Source of the DNA: an uncultured Bacteroidales bacterium
Lineage (GTDB): Bacteria; Bacteroidota; Bacteroidia; Bacteroidales; P3
Direction: 5' to 3'
NCBI GenBank assembly: GCA_947168515.1
Contig: CAMVMF010000026.1
Span: forward strand, 1-42,959
DNA length: 42,959 bases
Positions 25,717 to 34,989 of this stretch are shown here, in pieces (the first letter of the stretch is position 1; each line of letters opens with the position of its first letter). The notes under the pieces are model-generated. The model saw only the letters and a program-made list of their open reading frames with translations, was not told where the DNA came from and made no database searches. A program made the translations under genes and the position numbers.

Positions 25717-26856
25717 ATGAAAAAAAACATACTCACTCTACTCCTCTTCGCCCTCCTTGTGCTGCCCACATTGCGGGCGCAGAACAACGACACCACCTTC
25801 ACTGCCGAACAATTGCGTGAGAAAGGCCTCAATGCCGAGCGAATCGGCCTCACCGAGTTGGCCGAGCGGTACTACCGACAGGCTTTGGCAACCCCCGAAG
25901 GGGATCCCACAGGCCAAACCCAGCAACTGCTGGGCATCCTCTGTGAAGAGAAAGACTACTTTGACGAAGCCATTGTCCTCCTTGACCAGAGCGGCACCTC
26001 CGATGCCCTAGCCCATCAGGCTTACTGCCTCCTGCAACTCAATATGGTCGACAGTGCTAGTCATGTAGCTGCTCGTGCCATCGAACTCGACACCGCCTCG
26101 GCCCTGGCCATGACCATGATGGCCTATGTCGAAACCCAACGCGACAACCACATCAACGCCATCTCTTGGGCTAACCGTGCCCTCAAGGCAAAGCCCACAT
26201 TTGCCCGCGGCGAGAACGTCATGGGATATATCCAGTTCCGCAAAGGCAACCATGCCGAAGCCATGCGCCACTTCAAGAAAGCCATCCAATACGACAGCAC
26301 ACTGGCTGATGCCTACTACAACCTAGGCACCCTCTACTGTATCCGCAATAGCCAAGAGATGGCCATCAAACTGCTGAAACAAGGCCTTAGACGCAACCCA
26401 CGCAACATCAGACTGTACACCGCCCTTGCCTATGCCTACCGCATGCGCCGAGACTCGCCACGTGCCCTCGAGTGCTACAAGGAAATACTCGAAATCGACA
26501 GCCTCCATACACCTACCCTCAACCGTATAGGCATTCTTTACTGCGACCAGGGCCATTATGACCAAGCCATAGCCTATCACCGCCGGGCACTCAACATACG
26601 CCCCAATGATGCCACCGCATACAAATACATCGGGCAAGCCTACAGCAAATGGGGCAAATACGACAAAGCCATCCAGAGTTTTATCCGTTCCACCAACCTA
26701 TGCACCACCGACCCCGAAACATACATGTATCTGGCCGAACTATACGGCAACCAAAAGAAGGGAGAGCGCAAACAGCAGTCTGCCTACAAGAAGGCAGCCC
26801 GCCTCGGCAACAAAGAAGCTCAAGCCTGGCTAGTGAAGAATGGGCTGGGATGGTAA
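25717..26856 (+). CDS. Exported TPR-repeat protein
   Basis: The 379-residue product has a signal peptide (MKKNILTLLLFALLVLPTLRAQ). It then holds about eight to nine tetratricopeptide repeats, for example AERYYRQALATPEGD, NHINAISWANRALKAKPTF, NHAEAMRHFKKAIQYDS, DSPRALECYKEILEIDS, GHYDQAIAYHRRALNIRPND and GKYDKAIQSFIRSTNLCTTD. TPR arrays form superhelical scaffolds for protein contacts, so this is probably a periplasmic or outer-membrane adaptor. It ends in a Sel1-like segment (QSAYKKAARLGNKEAQAWL). It is followed by a 297-bp gap (26857-27153) that holds the topA promoter and nothing else obvious. Confidence 0.88.
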   Translation: MKKNILTLLLFALLVLPTLRAQNNDTTFTAEQLREKGLNAERIGLTELAERYYRQALATPEGDPTGQTQQLLGILCEEKDYFDEAIVLLDQSGTSDALAHQAYCLLQLNMVDSASHVAARAIELDTASALAMTMMAYVETQRDNHINAISWANRALKAKPTFARGENVMGYIQFRKGNHAEAMRHFKKAIQYDSTLADAYYNLGTLYCIRNSQEMAIKLLKQGLRRNPRNIRLYTALAYAYRMRRDSPRALECYKEILEIDSLHTPTLNRIGILYCDQGHYDQAIAYHRRALNIRPNDATAYKYIGQAYSKWGKYDKAIQSFIRSTNLCTTDPETYMYLAELYGNQKKGERKQQSAYKKAARLGNKEAQAWLVKNGLGW

Positions 26857-27021
26857 AAGCGATAAAAAAACATCAGCAGGCATATCAGCACGCCTCGGCC
26901 AGAGGCATACACAACAGGTCATGCCCCCGCACAGGCGGAGGAAGGGCAATGGCCGAAGAGAGTTAACGTTGTAGGAATCCGGCTGCAAAGAAAAAAATTT
27001 CGCTATGTCAAAAAAAAAGTG

Positions 27022-27029
27022 TTACTTTG
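27022..27029 (+). promoter_or_regulatory. Likely -7 box for topA
   Basis: TTACTTTG followed by C is a near match to TAnnTTTG, with TTTCG about 20 bp upstream as a weak -33. The leader to the ATG is about 125 nt, long and A-rich. Confidence 0.45.
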
Positions 27030-27153
27030 CAAACTCTTTTGCACAGACAATAAATAAATATGTAATAACAAAAGAGCTGATAGATATACGATTCCGACCG
27101 AGAGTGGAAAAGAAGAGAAAATAGAGAAAAATAAAAAAGTATAAGAAAGATAT

Positions 27154-29499
27154 ATGAAGAATCTTGTAATTGTTGAGTCACCCGCCAAAGCGAAGACAAT
27201 CGAGAAATTTCTTGGCAAAGACTACGTGGTGAAGTCCAGCAACGGACACATCCGCGACCTAGCCAAGAAAGAGATGAGCATAGACATCGAGAACCAGTAC
27301 GAACCCGAGTACGAAATCACTGAGGAGAAGCATAAGCTGGTGTCGGAACTTAAAAAAGCCGTAAAGGACGCCGACATGGTGTGGCTCGCATCCGATGAAG
27401 ACCGCGAGGGAGAGGCCATTGCATGGCACCTGCAAGAGACACTAAAGCTCAATCCAGAGCGCACCAAACGTATCGTCTTCAACGAAATCACCAAAAACGC
27501 CATCCTTCACGCCATAGAGAATCCTCGCTCCATCGACCTCAACCTAGTGGATGCCCAGCAGGCTCGCCGCGTGTTGGACCGTCTGGTAGGCTATGAAATC
27601 AGCCCAATCCTTTGGACCAAAATCAAGCCCGCCCTCAGTGCCGGACGTGTGCAGAGCGTGGCTGTACGCCTAATTGTTGAGCGCGAGGAAGAGATAAAGA
27701 ACTTCCAGAGCCATAGCTATTTCCGCGTCACCGCACAATTCCGTCCCGCCAATGGACGTATGCAGGTGTTGGCCGAGCTCAGCCGCCGCTACGACACCGC
27801 AGAGGAGGCTCAAGCCTTTATGCAGAGTCTAATAGGCTGTGCCTTCAAGGTTCAGACCATCGACACCAAACCCGCCAAGCGTACCCCAGCCCCTCCCTTC
27901 ACCACCTCGACCCTGCAGCAGGAAGCCAGCCGCAAACTGGGTTTCAGTGTTGCACGCACCATGCAAATAGCCCAGCAGCTGTACGAAAGCGGATATATCA
28001 CTTATATGCGTACCGACAGTGTCAATTTGAGCGACCTTGCCTTAGAGATGGCCAAGAATGAGATTACCAACCTCTATGGCGAAAACTACGTGAAGACCCG
28101 CCGCTACCAGACCAAGACCAAAGGAGCTCAGGAGGCCCACGAGGCCATCCGTCCCACCTATATGGAGAACACCACCGTTAATGCCGATGCCGCCCAACGC
28201 CGTCTGTACGAACTCATTTGGAAACGCGCAATAGCATCCCAGATGGCTGATGCCGACATCGAAAAGACCATAGTGGAAATCAATATCTCAGGCCACAAGG
28301 AAAAATTCGTCTGCCAAGGAGAGCAGGTGCGTTTTGATGGTTTCTTGAAAGTATATATGGAATCCACCGACGACGAACCCGAAGAAAACCTAGACTCTGG
28401 CCGTTCGCTGCCAAAGCTGGTGGAAGGCATGCAGCTCACCCTCGACATGGCCGAAGCAGTAGAGCATCACACCCAGCATGCCCCCCGCTATACCGAAGCC
28501 AGCTTGGTAAAAAAGCTAGAGGACCTTGGCATTGGCCGTCCATCCACCTATGCGCCTACCATCAGCACCATCCTCAAACGCGAATACGTCATCAAGGAAG
28601 ACCGCGAACCCGTCACCGTGGAGTGCCAGACCATCGTGCTGAAAGACGGCTCGGTAAGCACCGAAAACCGCACTGAGAAAACAGGTGCCGAGAAGGGCAA
28701 ACTCTTCCCCACCGACATTGGAACGGTTGTCAACCAATTCCTGATGGAACATTTCACCGACATCATCGACTACAACTTCACCGCCACCGTGGAGAAAGAC
28801 TTTGATGAGATTGCCGCCGGCAAAAAAGAGTGGCGCAAAGTCATTGACAAATTCTACGTGCCTTTCCACAAGAACATCCGCCAGACACAACAGAACAGCC
28901 ACCGCACCACCGGCAGCCGTCTCATCGGTGTGGACCCCAAGACCGGCAAGAACCTCTACGCCAAGATTGGCCGCTACGGCACCCTAGTGCAACTGGGCGA
29001 CACCTCCAACGAAGAGAAGCCTAAGTTTGCCAGCATGAAAAAAGGCCAAAGCATCGAGACCATCACCTTGGAGGAAGCCTTAGCACTGTTTGAACTCCCC
29101 CGCGTGGTGGGCGAGTTCGAGGGCAACGAAGTGATTGTAAGCATTGGAAAATTTGGCCCTTATGTGCGACTGGATAAGAAATTCTACTCCCTTTCGAAGA
29201 ACGACGACCCCTACGAGGTAGACCTCGACCGATGCATACAAATCATCAAGGTGAAGCGTGATGCCGAGAAGGAGAAGGAGCGCCTACGTGCCCTCTACCC
29301 CCACGAAATAGGAATTCACGAAGGCGAAGTAGTAAGCTCCAATATCGGACGCTACGGTCCCTATCTGACCTACAAGAACGAGAACTTCCGCCTACCTAAG
29401 ACAGCAGACCCGATGACCATGAGCTTAGAGGAAGCTGTGGAGATTATCCAAAACGCTGGCGTGAAGAAACCCCGTGGCCGCAAAAAGAAAAATGAATAA
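27154..29499 (+). CDS. topA: DNA topoisomerase I (type IA)
   Basis: TopA relaxes negative supercoils. The 781-residue product opens with the TOPRIM motif KNLVIVESPAKAKTIEKFLG, followed by SDEDREGEAIAWHL with the metal-binding acidic residues. The catalytic tyrosine is Tyr284 in GYITYMRTDS. GRVQSVAVRL and the GIGRPSTYAPTI motif complete the type IA core. The C-terminus lacks the Cys4 zinc fingers of E. coli TopA and instead carries two or three repeats of the form GKFGPYVRLDKKFYSL and GRYGPYLTYKNENFRLP, ending in a Lys/Arg-rich tail, as I recall for Bacteroidota TopA. A terminator follows. Confidence 0.97.
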   Translation: MKNLVIVESPAKAKTIEKFLGKDYVVKSSNGHIRDLAKKEMSIDIENQYEPEYEITEEKHKLVSELKKAVKDADMVWLASDEDREGEAIAWHLQETLKLNPERTKRIVFNEITKNAILHAIENPRSIDLNLVDAQQARRVLDRLVGYEISPILWTKIKPALSAGRVQSVAVRLIVEREEEIKNFQSHSYFRVTAQFRPANGRMQVLAELSRRYDTAEEAQAFMQSLIGCAFKVQTIDTKPAKRTPAPPFTTSTLQQEASRKLGFSVARTMQIAQQLYESGYITYMRTDSVNLSDLALEMAKNEITNLYGENYVKTRRYQTKTKGAQEAHEAIRPTYMENTTVNADAAQRRLYELIWKRAIASQMADADIEKTIVEINISGHKEKFVCQGEQVRFDGFLKVYMESTDDEPEENLDSGRSLPKLVEGMQLTLDMAEAVEHHTQHAPRYTEASLVKKLEDLGIGRPSTYAPTISTILKREYVIKEDREPVTVECQTIVLKDGSVSTENRTEKTGAEKGKLFPTDIGTVVNQFLMEHFTDIIDYNFTATVEKDFDEIAAGKKEWRKVIDKFYVPFHKNIRQTQQNSHRTTGSRLIGVDPKTGKNLYAKIGRYGTLVQLGDTSNEEKPKFASMKKGQSIETITLEEALALFELPRVVGEFEGNEVIVSIGKFGPYVRLDKKFYSLSKNDDPYEVDLDRCIQIIKVKRDAEKEKERLRALYPHEIGIHEGEVVSSNIGRYGPYLTYKNENFRLPKTADPMTMSLEEAVEIIQNAGVKKPRGRKKKNE

Positions 29500-29513
29500 A
29501 AAAAATGGTGACG

Positions 29514-29549
29514 TTGCCGCGTGGTAGAAGCCGCGCGGCAATGGTTTTT
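29514..29549 (+). terminator. Rho-independent terminator after topA
   Basis: TTGCCGCG pairs with CGCGGCAA around a 12-nt loop and is followed by TGGTTTTT. Confidence 0.75.
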
Positions 29550-29646
29550 AATCCAAACTGAGTGCACTAAAGACACGAAAAAACGCCCAAAACAACGCCA
29601 AGGAAATTTCGGTTACTACCAACTGTCAACTACTAAAAAGAAAGAG

Positions 29647-31584
29647 ATGCTTCTCAGCATTGTCATCGTAAACTATAACGTCAAGTACTTCTTAGAGCAG
29701 TGCTTGGAGTCGGTGTATAACAGCGACCTCACGCTTAAAGAGGTTCCAGACGAAGAACTTCGCCTAGAGGTGTTTGTGGTTGACAATGCTTCAGTGGACG
29801 GTTCGGTGGAAATGGTACGAGAAAAGTTCCCACAGGTGCACCTCATTGCCAATCAAGATAATGTAGGTTTCGCCAGGGCCAACAATCAGGCCCTTCGCAT
29901 CTGTAAGGGTGACCTGATGCTGCTACTGAATCCCGACACGGTAGTTGAACACGACACCTTTAGCAAATGTGCAGACTTCTATGCCACCCATCCCGATTGT
30001 GGCGGTCTGGGGGTGAAGATGATTAACGGCGAGGGTACCTACCTGAAAGAGAGCAAAAGAGGATTTCCTACTCCTGCCGCTTCTTTTTACAAGATGAGCG
30101 GCCTTATCAGGATCTTCCCTCACTCGCGTCGCATAGCCGCCTACTACATGGGCCACCTGAGCGACAACCAGACCAACCGCATAGACATACTGCCAGGAGC
30201 CTACCTGATGATTAGTCGCAAGGCTATGAATCAAGTGGGGTTGCTGGACGAGAGCTACTTCATGTATGGTGAGGACATAGACTTCTCCTGGCGCATCAAG
30301 CTGGCCGGCTTCGAGAACTACTATTTCCCTGACACCCGCATCATCCACTACAAAGGCGAAAGCACCAAGCGCAGCAGCATGAACTATGTCTACACGTTCT
30401 ACAATGCCATGGCCATTTTCGTCAAACGTTACTTCTCTGGCAGCAACGCCAAATTCTTCAACATACTACTGCATTTGGCCATTTGGGGCCGTGCCACACT
30501 AGCATGGCTCAAGCGAGTGTTGCAGGCCATAGCGCTGCCGGTGACCGACTTTGCCGTAGCCTTTGCAGGCTTTTGGGGCATCAAGCAGCTGTGGGCCACC
30601 TACTGGGCCTCCAATGTTCATTACTACCCACCACAGTATACCTGGATGGTTATACCTTTCTACATCCTGCTGCTGATGCTTTGCAGCTGGCTCTATGGCG
30701 GATACTTAAAACCCATAAAGCCCTTGCGTATAGTCAAAGGTATGGCGGTAGGTGCCGCAGCCCTGTTAGTATTCTACTCTCTGCTCAACGAAAGCCAGCG
30801 ATACTCGCGTGCCCTACTGCTGTTAGGTTGCGGCTGGACACTGCTGTCTACACTGGGCATTCGTGGCATACTGAGTATGCTGCACCTGTCGGGCTACGAC
30901 CTGCGTCCCAAGGCCATGCACCGCTGCATTATTGTGGGCAGCGAAGAAGAATCAGCCCGGGTGCAACAGCTTTATGAGTCGCTAGGATGTGCCAAGATAG
31001 AAAGCACCATTCACCCTATCCCCGACAGCCAAAAATTGGCCGACACCATCCATATTTATCGAGCTGACGAAGTAATCTTTTGCAGCAAAGACCTTTCGGT
31101 GCAGCAGATAATCAACCTTATGACCGAACTAAGCCAGCTACCCAGCCGCCAGCAGGTAGAATACAAGATTGTGCCCAGCGACAGTGATTTCATCATCGGT
31201 AGCAATAGCATTAGCAGCGCCGAAGACCTCTACGCCGAAGAGTTGCACACCATTGTGAGTCCCTTAAACCAACGCAACAAACGTCTGCTGGACATCACCA
31301 CAGCCTTGCTGCTGATACTCCTCTCGCCCATCCTCTTCTGGTTCCAGCATCGCAAGAAACTCTACTTCGCACATTGCTGGAAAGTACTCATTGGCAAAAA
31401 GACTTGGGTGGGTACCCGCGGCAACGAGACCCGCCCAGGCATCTTCGGACCCGAACACGCACTCTCCACTCACCCCAAATACCTAAATAGCGAACTAAGA
31501 CAACGACTGCATCTGCGGTATCTACGCAACTATAAAATCACCACCGACCTGCAGATAATTACCAAAAACATATTTAACATCTGA
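29647..31584 (+). CDS. Family 2 glycosyltransferase fused to a degenerate sugar-phosphate transferase region
   Basis: The 645-residue product begins LLSIVIVNYNVKYFLEQCLESV, a GT-A family 2 domain running to about residue 260. It has DNASVDGS, LLNPDTVV and GEDIDFSWRIKLAGF, similar to rhamnosyltransferases that build cell-wall or O-antigen sugars. It continues into membrane segments (about 275-440) and a CoA-binding-like domain. It closes with a piece resembling polyprenyl-phosphate hexose-1-phosphate transferases (NKRLLDITTALLLILLSPI, RPGIFGP, YLRNYKITTDLQIITKNIF), but the KFRSM-type catalytic core of that family is missing. The ATG at 29647 is chosen because the Rossmann strand starts there; the frame is open 126 bp further upstream. 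Likely role: inner-membrane step of surface polysaccharide assembly. Confidence 0.88.
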   Translation: MLLSIVIVNYNVKYFLEQCLESVYNSDLTLKEVPDEELRLEVFVVDNASVDGSVEMVREKFPQVHLIANQDNVGFARANNQALRICKGDLMLLLNPDTVVEHDTFSKCADFYATHPDCGGLGVKMINGEGTYLKESKRGFPTPAASFYKMSGLIRIFPHSRRIAAYYMGHLSDNQTNRIDILPGAYLMISRKAMNQVGLLDESYFMYGEDIDFSWRIKLAGFENYYFPDTRIIHYKGESTKRSSMNYVYTFYNAMAIFVKRYFSGSNAKFFNILLHLAIWGRATLAWLKRVLQAIALPVTDFAVAFAGFWGIKQLWATYWASNVHYYPPQYTWMVIPFYILLLMLCSWLYGGYLKPIKPLRIVKGMAVGAAALLVFYSLLNESQRYSRALLLLGCGWTLLSTLGIRGILSMLHLSGYDLRPKAMHRCIIVGSEEESARVQQLYESLGCAKIESTIHPIPDSQKLADTIHIYRADEVIFCSKDLSVQQIINLMTELSQLPSRQQVEYKIVPSDSDFIIGSNSISSAEDLYAEELHTIVSPLNQRNKRLLDITTALLLILLSPILFWFQHRKKLYFAHCWKVLIGKKTWVGTRGNETRPGIFGPEHALSTHPKYLNSELRQRLHLRYLRNYKITTDLQIITKNIFNI

Positions 31585-31592
31585 CACGAAAA

Positions 31593-32258
31593 ATGAGAAA
31601 ACTCACCCTCCTCGCACTCCTCCTTTTAGCAACCCTTTCGGTTCAAGCACAGCAACGTATACAGGCTTACGTGAATGCTGGTGCCACACTTGGACAGGTG
31701 GAAGGCGATGAACTGAAAGGCTTCAACCACCTAGGTTTCACTGGAGGCGTAGGTGCATGGATTCATTTGGACAGTAAAGACCGCTGGGCCTTGGCTGTGG
31801 AGACCGACTACAACTGTCGGGGCATATCCAACCACAAGAGTTCCAGTGAGAACTACTATAACATCCAACTGGACCTACACTATGTAGACATTCCTATCTC
31901 CATTTTTTTCCACGACCCTTACGGTGGTCTACAATTTGGTTTGGGGATGGTCTACAGCCGACTAGTGGCGCAACCCCATGGCACCGTCACCTTCAGTCCC
32001 AACTACTTTATACCCGACAGCAGCAATATGGCTTTTCTGAAAAACGACCTCGCCCCTGCTGTTGAGTTTCGTTTCACAATATGGCAAAACCTCAAGCTTA
32101 GTTTCCGCTACCAACGCTCTATAATCCCAATTAAAAGAGATTGGACCTTTACCATGGGTGACAATACCTGGAGCAACAATTGCTACAACTCCTCAGTCTC
32201 CATGCGGCTATTATGGCAATTTGGGGAAGAGAATAGAAGAAGACACAGAAGATTCTGA
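31593..32258 (+). CDS. Outer-membrane beta-barrel protein
   Basis: The 221-residue product has a signal peptide (MRKLTLLALLLLATLSVQAQ) followed by alternating strands with aromatic girdles (IQAYVNAGATLGQVEG, GFTGGVGAWIHL, WALAVETDYNCRG, NIQLDLHYVDIPISIFF, LQFGLGMVYSRLV, NLKLSFRYQRSIIPI). This is the small 8-10-strand porin/OMP_b-brl_2 pattern common in Bacteroidota. It ends in RRRHRRF. It lies 8 bp after the glycosyltransferase gene, so they are probably co-transcribed, though a link in function is not shown. Confidence 0.82.
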   Translation: MRKLTLLALLLLATLSVQAQQRIQAYVNAGATLGQVEGDELKGFNHLGFTGGVGAWIHLDSKDRWALAVETDYNCRGISNHKSSSENYYNIQLDLHYVDIPISIFFHDPYGGLQFGLGMVYSRLVAQPHGTVTFSPNYFIPDSSNMAFLKNDLAPAVEFRFTIWQNLKLSFRYQRSIIPIKRDWTFTMGDNTWSNNCYNSSVSMRLLWQFGEENRRRHRRF

Positions 32259-32359
32259 ATAACCCATCGGGTGGGTGATGCTCATTATGCACCAATCGGA
32301 TAAGCGAATTGCCTCCCCACCCTCACGAAATCAGTAATCAGAATGAAAATCAAACCAAA

Positions 32360-32785
32360 ATGAGAATCGCACTTTTTCCAGGTTCTTTCGACCCTTTCAC
32401 CTCCGGGCACGAAGTAATCGTGAGGCGTGCCATGGCACTCTTTGACAAGGTATATGTGGCCGTGGGTGTCAACACCGACAAACACTACATGTTCAGCACA
32501 GAAGAACGCCTTCAACAAATAAGGTCCCTCTTTGTCGGCGAGTCACAAGTGGAGGCCATTGCTTTCAGCGGTATGACCGTTGACCTCTGCCACCAAGTAG
32601 GGGCAACATTCATCGTGCGTGGTGTGCGCAATGCCGAAGACTTAGCCTATGAACAAACCGTTGCTGCCGTCAACCAAACTCTCGACCCTGCCATCGATAC
32701 CGTCATTTTCTTAGCCGACTTGGAACACAAAGACATCAGTAGCACTCTGGAACGAGAGCGTCTCTCTCATAAACCACAAAAATAA
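32360..32785 (+). CDS. coaD: Phosphopantetheine adenylyltransferase, short C-terminus
   Basis: CoaD makes dephospho-CoA from ATP and 4'-phosphopantetheine. The 141-residue product has the nucleotidyltransferase motif GSFDPFTSGHEVIVRRA near the N-terminus (the usual TxGH with Thr-Ser-Gly-His), the ATP-site RGVRNAEDLAYE, and ISSTLERE near the end. Family members are usually about 155-165 residues and finish with a helix containing a GGDV-like turn; here the chain stops after ISSTLERERLSHKPQK, so the last helix is missing. ATG 32360 is the true start, as upstream in-frame codons do not resemble the family. The TAA stop is followed by ACA ATT ATC, the inferred start of recG, in the same frame. 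Confidence 0.9.
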   Translation: MRIALFPGSFDPFTSGHEVIVRRAMALFDKVYVAVGVNTDKHYMFSTEERLQQIRSLFVGESQVEAIAFSGMTVDLCHQVGATFIVRGVRNAEDLAYEQTVAAVNQTLDPAIDTVIFLADLEHKDISSTLERERLSHKPQK

Positions 32786-32788
32786 ACA

Positions 32789-34879
32789 ATTATCGACACA
32801 CCCGTCCTATACCTGAAAGGAGTCGGACCTGCCAAGGCCGACATTCTCGCCAAAGAGTTTGACATTCATACCTTTGGCGACCTGTTGAACTATTTCCCTT
32901 TCAGAATAATGGACCGATCACATATCAGCACCATAGAAGACTTCGACCCCAACGAACCCTACCTCGTCTTCCGCGGCCGCATCAGCGACCTTCATACCAT
33001 TACTTCGGGACGCTCCACACGCATAGAAGCCACATTTCACGACGGCACTGGCATGATGACACTGGTATGGTTTCAGGGGCTTAAATGGATTAAAGACACT
33101 ATAAAAGCTGGGGTCATATACGATGTCATGGGTCATCCCACCATCTTTGGAGGTGACTATCAGCTGGCACACCCCGACATCGAGCCCGCCAACCTCAACG
33201 ACGAGCAACCCGAGCATGCATACCTACCAGTCTATCGCACCACCGAGAAGGCCAAGAACCGTGGAGTCAATTCCAAAGCCATCGCACGCATGACCGAAAA
33301 CCTGATGAAGGCCATGCCCGCCTACCTGCCAGAGACCCTGCCCGCAGCCATCGTTGCCAAATACCATCTGATGAACCGCACTCAGGCCCTGCGCAACATG
33401 CATTACCCCAACAATATGGAAGCGTGGCAGCAAGCCGTTTTCAGAGAAAAGTTCGAGGAACTATTCTATCATCAACTCGACTACCAATACAGCCTCATCT
33501 CCAGGCGGCTTCATTCGGTTGGGCGCGTTTTCGGCGTTGTTGGAGACTATTTCAACAACTTCTATAACAACAATCTGCCCTTTCCGCTAACAGGAGCACA
33601 GAAACGCGTCATAAAAGAGATACGCCAAGACATGCGCAGCGGACGTCAAATGAATCGTCTATTGCAGGGCGATGTGGGCAGCGGCAAGACCCTGGTGGCC
33701 CTGATGACTATCCTCATTGCCCTGGACAACGGCTGTCAGGCCTGCTTAATGGCACCTACCGAAATATTGGCAACGCAGCATTTTGCCAACTTCCAAAAGA
33801 TGTTGTCCGGACTGGGCATCACGGTCGAATTACTGGTTGGTTCGCTCAAACCTAGTCAAAAAAAGAAAATCAAACAACAACTGGCAGCCGGAGAAGTGGA
33901 CATACTCATCGGCACCCATGCTCTGATAGAAAAAGATGTAGTCTTCAAACAATTGGGCTATGTAGTCATCGACGAACAACATCGTTTTGGCGTAGAACAA
34001 CGCGCTAAGCTTTGGGGCAAAAGCGATATCCCGCCCCATGTACTTGTAATGACAGCTACCCCTATTCCGCGCACGTTGGCAATGACCTTATATGCCGACT
34101 TAGACTGCTCGGTGATTGACGAACTGCCACCGGGACGCCAACCCATTCGCACCACCCACGGTACCGATGCCCAACGCGCCCTGCTGTTCAGTTTTATGAA
34201 AAAACAGATAGCTCTAGGACGACAGATATATGTGGTCTATCCCCTCATCAACGAAAGCGAGACATTAGATTTGAAAGACTTGATGGACGGATACGAAAGT
34301 ATCTCGCGCAGTTTCCCCATGCCACAATATCAGCTGAGCATCGTACACGGCCAAATGCCCGCCGAGGCCAAGGCATACGAAATGGACCGATTCAAACGAG
34401 GCGAAACACACATTATGGTTTCCACAACGGTGATAGAGGTTGGCGTAGACGTACCAAACGCCACGGTGATGGTGATAGAAAATGCCGAGCGTTTCGGGCT
34501 GAGCCAACTGCACCAATTGCGTGGCCGTGTGGGTCGTGGCGGGGGACAGTCCTACTGCATTCTAATGACAAAAGACGATCTGAGCCGCACCAGCAAGCAG
34601 CGTATCGACACCATGTGCGCCACCACCGACGGTTTCCTTATTGCCGAAGCCGACCTCAAACTACGTGGTCCCGGAGACCTGCAAGGCCTCCAACAGAGCG
34701 GCATGCTAGACATGAAAGTGGCTGACCTGGTGGACGACGAGCCGCTGGTACGCGTCACTCGTGATGAAATCCGTGCCCTGCTGGAGTCCGACCCCGACCT
34801 ACAGCAACCCGACAACCGTCCGCTGCGCAAGCACATCGCCCAAAGTAAGCTACTCCCCCACTGGGACATAATAAGCTAG
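32789..34879 (+). CDS. recG: ATP-dependent DNA helicase RecG, probable ATT start
   Basis: RecG regresses stalled forks and branch-migrates Holliday junctions. With the start used here it has 696 residues, the normal length. The N-terminal wedge domain begins IDTPVLYLKGVGPAKADIL and contains FGDLLNYFPFR. The helicase core has GDVGSGKTLVA (Walker A), VIDEQHRFG (box II), TATPIPRTLAMT, and STTVIEVGVDVPNA with QLRGRVGR (box VI). The conserved YLKGVGP lies upstream of the first in-frame TTG (32885) and ATG (32909). The frame opens only after the coaD stop at 32783-32785, which leaves ATT at 32789 as the best initiator; ATC 32792 or CTG 32810 are alternatives. Confidence 0.93.
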   Translation: MIDTPVLYLKGVGPAKADILAKEFDIHTFGDLLNYFPFRIMDRSHISTIEDFDPNEPYLVFRGRISDLHTITSGRSTRIEATFHDGTGMMTLVWFQGLKWIKDTIKAGVIYDVMGHPTIFGGDYQLAHPDIEPANLNDEQPEHAYLPVYRTTEKAKNRGVNSKAIARMTENLMKAMPAYLPETLPAAIVAKYHLMNRTQALRNMHYPNNMEAWQQAVFREKFEELFYHQLDYQYSLISRRLHSVGRVFGVVGDYFNNFYNNNLPFPLTGAQKRVIKEIRQDMRSGRQMNRLLQGDVGSGKTLVALMTILIALDNGCQACLMAPTEILATQHFANFQKMLSGLGITVELLVGSLKPSQKKKIKQQLAAGEVDILIGTHALIEKDVVFKQLGYVVIDEQHRFGVEQRAKLWGKSDIPPHVLVMTATPIPRTLAMTLYADLDCSVIDELPPGRQPIRTTHGTDAQRALLFSFMKKQIALGRQIYVVYPLINESETLDLKDLMDGYESISRSFPMPQYQLSIVHGQMPAEAKAYEMDRFKRGETHIMVSTTVIEVGVDVPNATVMVIENAERFGLSQLHQLRGRVGRGGGQSYCILMTKDDLSRTSKQRIDTMCATTDGFLIAEADLKLRGPGDLQGLQQSGMLDMKVADLVDDEPLVRVTRDEIRALLESDPDLQQPDNRPLRKHIAQSKLLPHWDIIS

Positions 34880-34989
34880 TCCGATACAACAAAACAATAG
34901 TAGAATAATGAGAAGAGCGGGATTTGGCCCACTCCCAACGAAGACGAGAAACGTTTGATTGAAAAGAAACACCCTAAACAAGAACAGTA

